A program made the position numbers and the translations under genes. From an uncultured Clostridia bacterium (lineage in GTDB: Bacteria; Bacillota; Clostridia; Christensenellales; Aristaeellaceae), in NCBI GenBank assembly GCA_934615235.1, contig CAKTTL010000025.1:1-31738 (forward strand): 31,738 nt of DNA, in the 5' to 3' direction. Of the stretch, positions 24,315 to 31,051 are shown piece by piece (position 1 is the first letter of the stretch; the number at the start of each line of letters is the position of its first letter). Under the pieces are notes generated by a model that was not told the origin of the DNA, ran no database searches, and was given only the letters and a program-made list of their open reading frames with translations.

Positions 24315-25813
24315 AGCGAATAAATCTCCGTGAATTTCGCCTCAAGGTAATCGAGGTAATATTTCGGATCAAACGGCGCGCCAAAGACGCGCTCAAGCAG
24401 CTCGCCCGGCTTATACAGGCGGCCGTACTGCCAGATGTGCTCGCAGAGCCAGTCGTTCACCGGCTGCAGATCGCCCGTTTTCTCGCACGCGTCCACGTCC
24501 ACCGTCTCGCGCATTTTGGCCAGCAGCTGCGCGCCATAGGCGGAACCGAGCGCGTAGGACGGGAAATAGCCGAAGCTGCCGTCCGACCAGTGCGAATCCT
24601 GCAGGCAGCCCTCGCGGTCGCAGGAAGGCTCGACGCCGAGATACTCGCGGTACAGCCTGTTCCATTCCGCCGGAATTTCCGCCACGGAAAGCGCGCCGGC
24701 GAAAAGCTTTTTCTCCAGCTCATAGCGCACCATGATATGCAGCGAGTAGGTCAGCTCATCCGCCTCAGTGCGCACAAGGCTCGCCTCGCAGCGGTTCACC
24801 GCGCGATAGAGCGCTTCGTCGTCCACACCGCCCAGCTGCTGCGGGAACAGCGCGCGCAGGCGCGGCGCAAGGAACGCCACAAACCCGCGGCTGCGGCCGA
24901 TAAGATTCTCGTAGAAGCGCGACTGGCTCTCGTGAACGCCCATCGAAACGCCGCCGCCCAGTCCGTTGTACAGATCCTCGTCGGAGGTGTGCAGCTCATA
25001 GAGCGCGTGTCCGCCCTCGTGGATGACGCTGTACATGGAAGAAACCGCGTTATCCGGATAATAATGCGTCGTGATGCGCACGTCCTGCTTGGTAAAGTTG
25101 GTGGTGAACGGATGCTCCGTCTCGCCGATGGCGCAGTGGCTGCGGTCCAGGCGCAGAATCTCCATCAGCTCGTCGGACAGCCTGCGCTGCTTTTCCAGCG
25201 GAAAATCGCCGCTGAGAAACGACGCGTCCACCTGCGGAGCCGCCTGTACGCGCCGAAGCAGCGGCACAACGCGCGCGCGGAGCGCGGCGAAAAATTCATC
25301 GCACTTCTCCCGCGTCAGCCCCGGCTCGAAAGCATCGAGATAATAATCGTACGGATCCATCTCCGGCTTGACGTACCGCGCAAAGCGCTTTTTGGTTTCG
25401 AGCACCTTTTCCAGATACGGCGCGAAAATGGAGAAATCGCTCTTCGGCTTGGCCTCGTGCCAGGCGGCGGTCGATTCGGCCATGAGCTTCGCCGCGGCGG
25501 CGTATTCATCCTGCGGGATGCTGCGCAGCTCCTGCAGCCCCCGGCGCATCAGCTCGACGACGCGCTTTTGCTTTTGCGTCAGCTCATCGTTGTGCGCGTA
25601 AAGGAAATCGATCAGCTCGATCGAATCCGGGCTGGTCCCAAGCTGATAGCTCGCCTCGGACAGAATTGCCATCGTTTCGCCGCGGTTGGCCGCGCTGCCC
25701 GCGGGCGCAGCGGTCGCCCCGTCGTAATACAAAACGCCCATGGCGTGCTCGTACGCAGCCTGCCTGCGCTGCAGCGCGTCAAGCCGTTCCAGCGCCTGTG
25801 AAAGGGTTTGCAT
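24311..25813 (-). CDS. M32-family metallocarboxypeptidase (thermostable carboxypeptidase type)
   Basis: The 500-residue length and mostly helical sequence match carboxypeptidase Taq-like M32 enzymes. Zinc ligands are in HEGGH (H265, H269), with catalytic E266, and the third ligand is probably E295 in HESQSRFYEN. The family motifs DVRITTHYY and GYFPSYALG are also present. It removes C-terminal residues from peptides in the cytoplasm. GGGAGG lies 8 nt before the ATG at 25813, behind the promoter at 25864-25891. It is first in a two-gene unit with the lipid kinase. Confidence 0.95.
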   Translation of the reverse strand: MQTLSQALERLDALQRRQAAYEHAMGVLYYDGATAAPAGSAANRGETMAILSEASYQLGTSPDSIELIDFLYAHNDELTQKQKRVVELMRRGLQELRSIPQDEYAAAAKLMAESTAAWHEAKPKSDFSIFAPYLEKVLETKKRFARYVKPEMDPYDYYLDAFEPGLTREKCDEFFAALRARVVPLLRRVQAAPQVDASFLSGDFPLEKQRRLSDELMEILRLDRSHCAIGETEHPFTTNFTKQDVRITTHYYPDNAVSSMYSVIHEGGHALYELHTSDEDLYNGLGGGVSMGVHESQSRFYENLIGRSRGFVAFLAPRLRALFPQQLGGVDDEALYRAVNRCEASLVRTEADELTYSLHIMVRYELEKKLFAGALSVAEIPAEWNRLYREYLGVEPSCDREGCLQDSHWSDGSFGYFPSYALGSAYGAQLLAKMRETVDVDACEKTGDLQPVNDWLCEHIWQYGRLYKPGELLERVFGAPFDPKYYLDYLEAKFTEIYSL

Positions 25814-25863
25814 ACCTCTATCCTCCCATAAACAGCTTTTTTGGAAAATACATGATCGATTCT

Positions 25864-25891
25864 ATTATACGACGCTCCGTTTTTTTTGCAA
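25864..25891 (-). promoter_or_regulatory. Promoter of the M32-lipid kinase unit
   Basis: On the minus strand TTGCAA (25891-25886) and TATAAT (25869-25864) are 16 nt apart, about 50 nt before the M32 start codon. The spacer begins with a run of A residues. Confidence 0.7.
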
Positions 25892-25935
25892 GAAAGAATC
25901 CATAAGAGAAAAGAAAGTTTTTCTGGAAAAAGGGG

Positions 25936-25964
25936 TTGCTTTTTTTGCGGATGTGTTGTATAAT
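25936..25964 (+). promoter_or_regulatory. Promoter of tRNA-Pro
   Basis: TTGCTT (25936-25941) and a perfect TATAAT (25959-25964) are separated by 17 nt, ending 17 nt before the tRNA 5' end. Confidence 0.75.
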
Positions 25965-25981
25965 ATCTCCCGTTGACATGA

Positions 25982-26055
25982 CTGGGTGTAGCGCAGCTTG
26001 GTAGCGTGCTTGAATGGGGTTCAAGAGGCCGGAGGTTCAAATCCTCTCACCCAGA
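25982..26055 (+). tRNA. tRNA-Pro (anticodon GGG)
   Basis: The 74-nt cloverleaf has a perfect 7-bp acceptor stem (CTGGGTG with CACCCAG), a GCGC/GCGT D stem, an anticodon stem CTTGA/TCAAG with loop ATGGGGT giving anticodon GGG, and a T arm containing GGTTCAAATCC. The discriminator is A and CCA is not encoded. It reads CCC and CCU codons. It lies directly beside a phage-type integrase and is the likely attachment site of the downstream element. Confidence 0.95.
26031..26055 (+). other. Probable attachment site (tRNA-Pro 3' end)
   Basis: Tyrosine integrases of this type commonly use the 3' half of a tRNA as att core, and here the T arm plus acceptor 3' strand faces the integrase gene 98 bp away. 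I found no second copy of this segment before the window end, so the other boundary must lie further right. The exact core is inferred. Confidence 0.5.
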
Positions 26056-26062
26056 TGTTGAG

Positions 26063-26097
26063 AAAAGCCTTGAAACGCAAGTGTTTCGAGGCTTTTT
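26063..26097. terminator. Terminator between tRNA-Pro and integrase
   Basis: A 14-bp stem with one wobble (AAAAGCCTTGAAAC at 26063-26076, mirror arm 26083-26096, 6-nt loop) ends in five T residues on the plus strand. The minus strand also ends in four T residues, so it can stop both the tRNA and the convergent integrase transcript. Confidence 0.85.
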
Positions 26098-26153
26098 CTT
26101 GTCCCGAAAAGCATGGTTTACCCTTTAATTTACCCTTTACAGATTTTCTGGCT

Positions 26154-27335
26154 CTATTTCACGCGCTGAATGAAGGCTTCCATCCTGTTCGCGCTGGCGC
26201 GCTTCATCTCACCAGTCACGTGTCCGTATACATCCAGCGTGAACGCCGCAGTGTGATGCCCGAGATTCTCCTGAACCGTCTTTATATCGTCGCCCGCCTG
26301 AATGGAAGCAACAGCATAGCTATGCCGCAAGTCATGAAAGCGCGTGTCGGGAAGGCCGATCCGCTTCATGACCGCCTTGAACTGATGGTACACGCTCTGG
26401 CGTGCCAGGTGCTTTCCGAATTCGTCCGTAAAAACAAAATCGTCAGCGTTCTGCCAGAGTTTACCCGCGCGCAGTTTCCATTCGCGCTGCTTGCGCCGCT
26501 GTTCTTTCAGAACCTCCAGCACACTGGGAGCCGGAACGATCGTGCGCGGCTTATCGTTCTTCAGCGCGCCAAACTGATACACGCCGTCGATGAGTTGGAA
26601 CTGGCGGTATATGCGAATCGTTCCGTCCTCAAAATCGATGCAGTCCCACGTCAGGCCGAGAATCTCGCTCTGCCGCATGCCGGTAAACAGATCGACGATA
26701 TAAACCGCTTCGTATTGGTGCCCTTGGATCGCCGTCAGGAACTTCGAAATTGCCGCGCCGTCCAACGGCTTGATTTCCGGCTTCTCCACCCTGGGCGGCT
26801 TACAGTGATCCACCGGGTTCAGTTTCAAGTAGCCGATTTCGGCGGCCTGCTCCATCGCCCTGTGCAGAATTCCGTGAACATTCTTGACCGTTTTCGGCGT
26901 GAGCGTCGGCGCGCCATCCTTGCCCGTTGCCAGCCGGTTATAAAGCCGCTGCACCATATGCGGAGACAGTTCGCAGAGTTTAACTGCGCCGATATACGGC
27001 GCAAGATAATTGCGAATATGCCTCCGGTACAGCGATATCGTGCCGGGCTTGAGGTCGACGCAATAATCATTCAGCCAAACGTTCAACCACTCGCCAACCT
27101 CCAGCCGCGACGGCTGCACGTAAGTTCCATCGTCGATGGATATCTCCACCTGCTGGAGGCGCTGACGCACTTCCTTCTGCGTCGCGCCATAGATCGAGCG
27201 CTGTATCTGCTTGCCCGTGCCCGGATCGCGTCCCACCGTGTAACGAGCTTCCCAACGCCCATCCGGGCGCTGGCGGATGGTGCCGGAACCCTGGGCAGCG
27301 CGGCTATTCGTCTTTCTTGGCATTTTGGATTTCAT
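26154..27335 (-). CDS. int: Tyrosine site-specific recombinase (phage/ICE integrase)
   Basis: About 393 residues with the standard three parts: an N-terminal arm-binding domain (about 15-65, GSGTIRQRPDGRWEARYTVG), a SAM-like core-binding domain (about 75-175) and the catalytic domain. Catalytic residues are R221, K259 or K262, H334-x-x-R337, H360 and the nucleophile Y370. It drives integration into and excision from the adjacent tRNA-Pro. The GGAGG is one or two bases before the ATG at 27335 and about 13 before another ATG at 27323, so the start is unsettled. The gene overlaps the repressor 3' end by 20-32 bp and is probably cotranscribed with it. Confidence 0.95.
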   Translation of the reverse strand: MKSKMPRKTNSRAAQGSGTIRQRPDGRWEARYTVGRDPGTGKQIQRSIYGATQKEVRQRLQQVEISIDDGTYVQPSRLEVGEWLNVWLNDYCVDLKPGTISLYRRHIRNYLAPYIGAVKLCELSPHMVQRLYNRLATGKDGAPTLTPKTVKNVHGILHRAMEQAAEIGYLKLNPVDHCKPPRVEKPEIKPLDGAAISKFLTAIQGHQYEAVYIVDLFTGMRQSEILGLTWDCIDFEDGTIRIYRQFQLIDGVYQFGALKNDKPRTIVPAPSVLEVLKEQRRKQREWKLRAGKLWQNADDFVFTDEFGKHLARQSVYHQFKAVMKRIGLPDTRFHDLRHSYAVASIQAGDDIKTVQENLGHHTAAFTLDVYGHVTGEMKRASANRMEAFIQRVK

Positions 27336-27948
27336 CCCTCCAGTTCTTCAATGTGTTATTTATATTAACAAGCAGCATTGATAAAATATCCTCGCTATAT
27401 ATGTACGCAGTTGCAGGCGGCATTTGTTTGTCTTTCGGCTTTCCATAGAATAGCATCAGTTCGCTAAACCTATCGAAATTGTGATACAGAATCGATCCAT
27501 CCTCAGCATAATCCTCTAAAACGCCCGAATTTTTTTCCGGGTCACAGAGCAAGAAATGGTGTATATCCGCCAGAACAGATAATCCGTTCTCGCTTTCAAG
27601 TAACAGGTTAATACATTCATTGAACACAGCAAACGCCGAATGCTTAATCTCCGGATCTTCAGGTATCGCCATGTATTTCAATTTTTCTATTGATTTATTA
27701 CTCAAACCGAGCTCCGATGCAATTGTCACATTTTCTGGTGCAATCCCACGCAGTAAATAATCACACGTTGTTCCCAATGTATCCGCCAACAGAACAATAT
27801 CGGTTGACTTAATATCCCGGATTTCGTTTTCCCAGAAATTCACCTTCTCCCGAGTAACATTAAGCATCTTTGCAAGCTGTGCCTGCGTCATTCCTTTTGC
27901 TACCCTCAACTGCTTAATCCGTGCGCCAATTCCGTATCTTTCTTCCAT
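27304..27948 (-). CDS. XRE-family phage-type repressor
   Basis: The 214-residue protein starts with a helix-turn-helix domain (residues 7-70, with KGMTQAQLAKMLNVTREKVNFWENEIRDI). Its C-terminal part (80-214) has no LexA/CI-type peptidase motif that I recognise, so induction by self-cleavage is not supported. GGAGG lies 5 nt before the ATG. The coding sequence is visibly more AT-rich than the chromosomal genes. It is divergent from the early genes, with a shared operator region at 27971-28045, and it leads into the integrase. Likely role: keep the element dormant. Confidence 0.88.
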   Translation of the reverse strand: MEERYGIGARIKQLRVAKGMTQAQLAKMLNVTREKVNFWENEIRDIKSTDIVLLADTLGTTCDYLLRGIAPENVTIASELGLSNKSIEKLKYMAIPEDPEIKHSAFAVFNECINLLLESENGLSVLADIHHFLLCDPEKNSGVLEDYAEDGSILYHNFDRFSELMLFYGKPKDKQMPPATAYIYSEDILSMLLVNINNTLKNWRDEIQNAKKDE

Positions 27949-27970
27949 CGTATCCTCCAGTGTTTCTATT

Positions 27971-28045
27971 ATGAACCATATATTGACATCATTACGTTTT
28001 CATCATATTATGAGTGCGTTACGAACCAATAATATCATTTGGTTC
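27971..28045. promoter_or_regulatory. Divergent early promoter and repressor operators
   Basis: A strong plus promoter is TTGACA (27983-27988), 17 nt, TATTAT (28006-28011). Repressor-like half-sites GAACCA occur at 27973-27978, 28023-28028 and, inverted, at 28040-28045. The last two form a perfect 7-bp inverted repeat (GAACCAA, 9-nt spacer, TTGGTTC). On the minus strand TTGGTT and TATGAT, 16 nt apart, form a possible repressor promoter overlapping the central half-site. Confidence 0.75.
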
Positions 28046-28076
28046 ATAAAAACGCAATAGGGAGGATCAAAAAAAA

Positions 28077-28286
28077 ATGGAAAATCGCCCCGAACCCGCC
28101 GTCCTAGACGCCCACGATCTGCAGAAGCTCGGTTTTAGCCGTGCAACAGCTTACGCTTTGCTCAATCGAAAAGACGTCCCCGTTATTACTCTCGGACGTC
28201 GCAAGTATGTGAACCGCGTCCTCTTCATGGAATGGCTCAACGCTCAATCGTATTCAGCTGGTCGGTCCGGAGGGGAGGCGCTCTGA
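28077..28286 (+). CDS. Small helix-turn-helix protein (excisionase or Cro-like)
   Basis: The 69-residue protein contains a MerR/excisionase-like winged HTH: DLQKLGFSRATAYALL (about 14-29) followed by VPVITLGRRKYVNRVLFMEWL (about 34-54). Proteins of this form bind short DNA sites and act as excisionase or as a first-gene regulator in phages and integrative elements. GGGAGG precedes the ATG, with an A-rich spacer of 11 nt. It is the first gene after the early promoter and lies 2 bp before the replication gene. Function beyond DNA binding is inferred. Confidence 0.75.
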   Translation: MENRPEPAVLDAHDLQKLGFSRATAYALLNRKDVPVITLGRRKYVNRVLFMEWLNAQSYSAGRSGGEAL

Positions 28287-28288
28287 TA

Positions 28289-28954
28289 GTGCCCAATCGC
28301 ATACTTAAGGAGTCGGTTCGCTGCAGTGCGCAAATTGATTCAATCAGTTGGTTCGCTGAAGTTGTTTTCTATCGTTTGATTGTGACGGTAGACGATTACG
28401 GGTGCGCTGACGGCCGCGCAGTCTGGTTGCGAAGTCAAATGTTTCAAACGCGCGAGGATGTTAGCGCGGAAACCGTTGAAGCCGCAATTGACGAGCTAGA
28501 GAAAGCCGGGCTTCTTCGCAAATATGAAGTGTCCGGCAAGCCCTTTCTCTGTCTCCCTTCATGGGAAAAACATCAGCGAATCAGGACGAAGCGCCGCAAA
28601 TTTCCTCCGCCGCCCGGAGATAGTTTGACAAGTTGCGGCAACTTGCCGCAATCTGCGGCAGATTGTCAGTCTGAATCCGAATCCAATCCAAACCAATCCG
28701 AATCTCAATCCGTATCCCAAGCCGAATCCGTATCCCAATCTATCATCCCTCTTACTTACAGAGGAACGGACATTGATCTTGCGATCCGCGAAGCCGGTCT
28801 TCCCAACGATCAAAACGCAGATTTCTGGAAGAAATGCGCGTCAAAATCTCCAGAGCGCCTTACTTCAGCTATCGGTCAGGCTGCACTTAAAACGCCAAAC
28901 CATCCGATCACCTGGAGTGATGTTGCGAAAGAATACAGGGAGGTCCGTCCATGA
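28289..28954 (+). CDS. Phage replisome-organiser-like replication protein
   Basis: The 221-residue product has an N-terminal domain common in Clostridia phage replication proteins: PNRILKESV, SWFAEVVFYRLIVTVDDYG, then a winged-helix pattern ending LCLPSWEKHQRIRTKRRKFP. A Ser/Gln/Glu/Asn-rich linker (about 120-155) and a helical C-terminal part (about 160-221, LPNDQNADFWKKCA) follow. I chose the GTG at 28289, with AGGGGAGG about 10 nt upstream; the longer frame overlaps the preceding gene out of phase. Its stop overlaps the next ATG (ATGA). It probably binds an origin, possibly in its own gene, and recruits host helicase loading. Confidence 0.85.
   Translation: MPNRILKESVRCSAQIDSISWFAEVVFYRLIVTVDDYGCADGRAVWLRSQMFQTREDVSAETVEAAIDELEKAGLLRKYEVSGKPFLCLPSWEKHQRIRTKRRKFPPPPGDSLTSCGNLPQSAADCQSESESNPNQSESQSVSQAESVSQSIIPLTYRGTDIDLAIREAGLPNDQNADFWKKCASKSPERLTSAIGQAALKTPNHPITWSDVAKEYREVRP
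28633..28744 (+). repeat. Iteron-like repeats inside the replication gene (possible origin)
   Basis: TTGCGGCA and TGCCGCAA form an inverted repeat (28633-28651), with a third related box ATCTGCGGCAGAT at 28651-28663. A run of degenerate AATCC/GAATCC direct repeats follows (about 28672-28742). Phage origins often lie in the initiator gene. The direct repeats could instead simply reflect the Ser/Glu/Gln-rich linker they encode. Confidence 0.45.
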
Positions 28955-29025
28955 ACGCAAAACGCAAAGGATCCGCCGGTGAACGTGAGCTCGCCTCCAT
29001 CCTCCAGCGTGCCGGATACGCTGAG
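28951..29025 (+). pseudogene. Stub of a PDDEXK Holliday-junction-resolvase-like gene
   Basis: The first 25 codons (start MNAKRKGSAGERELASILQ) look like the N terminus of phage-encoded PDDEXK nucleases of the Holliday resolvase type, in which the Glu of GERELA is part of the active fold. After AGYAE the frame loses family character; it runs on to a stop at 29151 only as a shadow of the yqaJ frame. The start codon overlaps the replication gene stop. The rest of the gene appears deleted, joined directly to yqaJ sequence. Identity from so short a stretch is tentative. Confidence 0.5.
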
Positions 29026-29027
29026 AC

Positions 29028-29738
29028 ATGTCCCGCTCCGCGTGGCTGGAGGCGCGACGCGCCGGAATCGGCGGCAGCGACGCGGCGGCGATACTGGGCG
29101 CGTCCCCGTGGGCGACGCCGCTCTCCGTCTGGGCGGATAAGCAGGGGCTGACCGAAGAGAAACCCGATACCATCGCCATGCGTTTCGGGCGCGACGCGGA
29201 AGAAATCGTCGCCCGCTGGTTTGCGGAGGACACCGGCAAGACCGTCGCACGCTGCAACGCGATCCTCCAGCATCCGGAACATCCGTTCATGCTTGCCAAC
29301 ATCGACCGGCAGATTCGCGGCGAGCGTGCCGGGCTGGAATGCAAGGCCGCAGAGCGTCGCAAGGCGAAATTGGAGCAGATCATCAAGTTAGGGTGTATCT
29401 GAAAAATTCCCTGAGACTCCATCACGGCGTCTTTTCCGCCATTTCAGCGTCGGGAAATCTCGATTTAGCGCCGCTAAACCTTCGATTTCCCTCCTTGAAC
29501 TGACGAAAAATCCGCTCGTGCTGTCACCTCTTCCTTTTTCAGATACACCCTAGAGATGGGAAGCGCCACAGAGGGCAGCGCAGGCGCGTATCGCGTCGTT
29601 TACAGGCCGCAGGAGCGCCGCAGCATAGACGAAAAGCGCCTGGCGCTGGAGGAACCCGCAATCTACGCCCGTTATGTGAAAACAACGAGCAGCCGTCCGC
29701 TGCGCGTCATGGAGGTAAAAGCATGCAGCAATCAGTGA
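29028..29738 (+). pseudogene. Broken YqaJ-family viral recombinase/exonuclease
   Basis: The N-terminal part (WLEARRAGIGGSDAAAILG through MLANIDRQI and GLECK) is a clear YqaJ/lambda-exonuclease start. The C-terminal part (EGSAGAYRVVYRP through IYARYVKTTSSRPLRV) matches the family's end. Three lesions are visible. No ribosome binding site lies at 29028, which abuts a deletion. About 130 or more residues are missing after GLECKAA, including the second half of the nuclease core. A MITE at 29391-29550 adds an in-frame stop. Excising the MITE with one TA restores a 182-codon frame, still far below the usual roughly 300. RecT follows, as expected for a YqaJ-RecT pair. Confidence 0.85.
29391..29550. 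mobile_element. 160-bp MITE with perfect 16-bp terminal inverted repeats
   Basis: The left end GGGTGTATCTGAAAAA (29391-29406) is the exact reverse complement of the right end (29535-29550). TA flanks both ends (29389-29390; 29551-29552), a likely 2-bp target duplication. Internally, GGGAAATC/GATTTCCC and TTTAGCG/CGCTAAA (29452-29491) form a strong hairpin. It has no coding capacity. TA duplication is typical of IS630/Tc1-mariner-type elements and of some IS5 subgroups; the parent transposase is not in the window. Confidence 0.9.
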
Positions 29739-30529
29739 CCCCAAAGAATCTAGACGCAATGACCCCGGCAGCGCCCACGAAACCCGCCAGCGTGCAGGCG
29801 CTGCTCAACGGCATTCTCGACGGCGAAGGTTTCCGCAAACGGTTTGATGAAGTTTTGGGCGCTCGCGCGCCGCAGTTTGTCAGCAGCCTGGTTTCTCTCA
29901 TCAATGCGGATTCCGCCCTGCGGCAGGCCGCCGTCGACGCGCCGCTGACGATCATCCAGAGCGCGCTCAAGGCCGCCGCGCTGGACCTGCCGATTGATCC
30001 GGCGCTGGGCCTTGCGTATATCTGCCCGTTCCGCAACAAGGGCAAAAGCGAGGCGCAGTTTATTATCGGCTATCGCGGCTTGATTCAGCTTGCGCTGCGC
30101 ACGGGCGCGTATTCGAAGCTGACCGTCGTAGATGTACGCGAGGGCGAGTTCCAGAGCTTTGACCGGCTGACCGAAACGCTGTCGGTAAACTGGATCGAGG
30201 ACGAAGGGGAACGGGAGAAACGGGAGATCGTCGGATGGATCGGCTATTTCAAGCTGACAAACGACTTTGAGAAGGCCGTATACATGAGCCGAAACAACGT
30301 GCTCCGGCACGAGAAGAAGCACCGCAAGGGACAGGAAATGAGCCGCGCCTGGCGCGAGGATTTCAACGTAATGGCCGAAAAGACCGTCCTGCGCAAACTG
30401 CTGGGCAAGTACGCGCTGCTATCCGTCACCTATCAGCAGGCGGACCCTGCGGCGATAAAGGCCGCCGACGATCTGATGCGCGGGTGCGCGGAAGAGGACA
30501 CGCTGGAGGCGGAAGCGGCGGTAGAGTAA
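29723..30529 (+). CDS. recT: RecT-family single-strand annealing recombinase
   Basis: The 268-residue protein carries the RecT core (about 25-230). Recognisable segments are LRQAAVDAPLTIIQSALKAA, LPIDPALGLAYICPF, AQFIIGYRGLIQLALRTGAY and the later FNVMAEKTVLRKLLGKYALLS. RecT anneals single strands and pairs with a 5'-3' exonuclease (YqaJ or RecE) in phage recombination. GGAGG sits 7 nt before the ATG, inside the last codons of the yqaJ remnant, which it overlaps by 16 bp in another frame. RecT appears intact while its partner exonuclease is destroyed. The acidic tail (about 250-268) is normal. Confidence 0.93.
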   Translation: MQQSVTPKNLDAMTPAAPTKPASVQALLNGILDGEGFRKRFDEVLGARAPQFVSSLVSLINADSALRQAAVDAPLTIIQSALKAAALDLPIDPALGLAYICPFRNKGKSEAQFIIGYRGLIQLALRTGAYSKLTVVDVREGEFQSFDRLTETLSVNWIEDEGEREKREIVGWIGYFKLTNDFEKAVYMSRNNVLRHEKKHRKGQEMSRAWREDFNVMAEKTVLRKLLGKYALLSVTYQQADPAAIKAADDLMRGCAEEDTLEAEAAVE

Positions 30530-30733
30530 ACCGCGATCTTTATTTTGAACACGTTGCATTTTGGGGCATCGCATCTCCGGCGCGTAGGCATGTGTTGCCC
30601 GCATATGTCCGTATTTCGGCCGCTTCGCCCCTTCTGGCGCGTTTCCTGCGCTGGATAGAGATATGGAACACCATGTGGCAATAAAGCCGTCAGGAAGACG
30701 CATATAGGGCAAAAAGCAGCAGCTGTAAAAGTC
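30530..30733. other. Intergenic stretch after recT with no supported gene
   Basis: About 200 bases between the recT stop and the next promoter hold no frame with a ribosome binding site. Open frames on both strands here overlap recT and have no recognisable composition. I see no clear terminator for recT. Confidence 0.5.
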
Positions 30734-30762
30734 TTGATATCGGAACAAACGTGTAGCATAAT
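30734..30762 (+). promoter_or_regulatory. Promoter of the small-ORF cluster
   Basis: TTGATA (30734-30739) and CATAAT (30757-30762) are separated by exactly 17 nt. AAGGAGG follows at 30777. It gives the tiny ORFs their own transcription, independent of the early phage promoter. Confidence 0.7.
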
Positions 30763-30797
30763 AGGATTATCGAAAGAAAGGAGGGTGAGGCCGTGAG

Positions 30798-30896
30798 ATG
30801 GATATAAAAAAGCCGTCAAACGCAGTACGAATGACGGCGCTACTGAACCTGATAGCCGCATTGGTGAATCTGGTTGCGCAACTCATCAAACGGTAA
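30798..30896 (+). CDS. 32-residue small hydrophobic/amphipathic peptide
   Basis: A 33-codon frame starts at the ATG at 30798, with GAGG 7 nt upstream and AAGGAGG slightly further. The peptide has a basic N terminus (MDIKKPSNAVR) and then one hydrophobic, amphipathic helix (MTALLNLIAALVNLVAQLI) ending KR. It is too short for most gene finders. The layout resembles type I toxins or membrane-associated small peptides, but I do not recognise the family. It shares its promoter with two further small ORFs. Confidence 0.55.
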   Translation: MDIKKPSNAVRMTALLNLIAALVNLVAQLIKR

Positions 30897-30904
30897 TCAG
30901 GCAC

Positions 30905-30931
30905 GGCGGATGGGGCGAAAGCCCCTCCGCC
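30905..30931 (+). ncRNA. Stable GAAA-tetraloop hairpin between small ORFs
   Basis: GGCGGA-T-GGGGC, loop GAAA (30917-30920), then GCCCC-TCCGCC gives an 11-bp GC-rich stem with a single bulged T, closed by a GNRA tetraloop. No T tract follows. Lying between two tiny ORFs of one transcript, it may regulate translation of the second or stabilise the mRNA. Role unknown. Confidence 0.55.
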
Positions 30932-30970
30932 AACAGTATACCACACCGTCTCACTGGCCTCAAGGTCAAA

Positions 30971-31051
30971 ATGCGGATAGCCATAGCAATTATCTGGGTC
31001 GTCCTTGCCGTTGTATGGGTTGCGCTCGCGTTCGGGAGGAAAAAGAAATGA
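30971..31051 (+). CDS. 26-residue single-pass membrane peptide
   Basis: The frame from ATG 30971 to TGA 31051 encodes 26 residues: a short MRI start, one transmembrane helix (AIAIIWVVLAVVWVALAF) and a basic GRKKK tail, the classic pattern of a small membrane protein with a cytoplasmic C terminus. AAGG lies 5-6 nt before the ATG. The stop overlaps the next start as ATGA, and the ribosome binding site of the next gene lies within its last codons, so the pair is coupled. The tight coupling argues it is translated. Family unknown. Confidence 0.6.
   Translation: MRIAIAIIWVVLAVVWVALAFGRKKK

Noticed and set aside
28865..29425. Three overlapping minus-strand frames opposite the yqaJ remnant
   Set aside because: They lack ribosome binding sites and domains and mirror the coding pattern of the plus strand.
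30484..30684. A 66-residue frame overlapping the recT end
   Set aside because: It starts inside recT in another frame, with no Shine-Dalgarno and no family resemblance.
30433..30861. Minus-strand frames in the gap after recT
   Set aside because: They overlap recT and the small-ORF promoter, have Cys/Arg-rich translations and no start signals.
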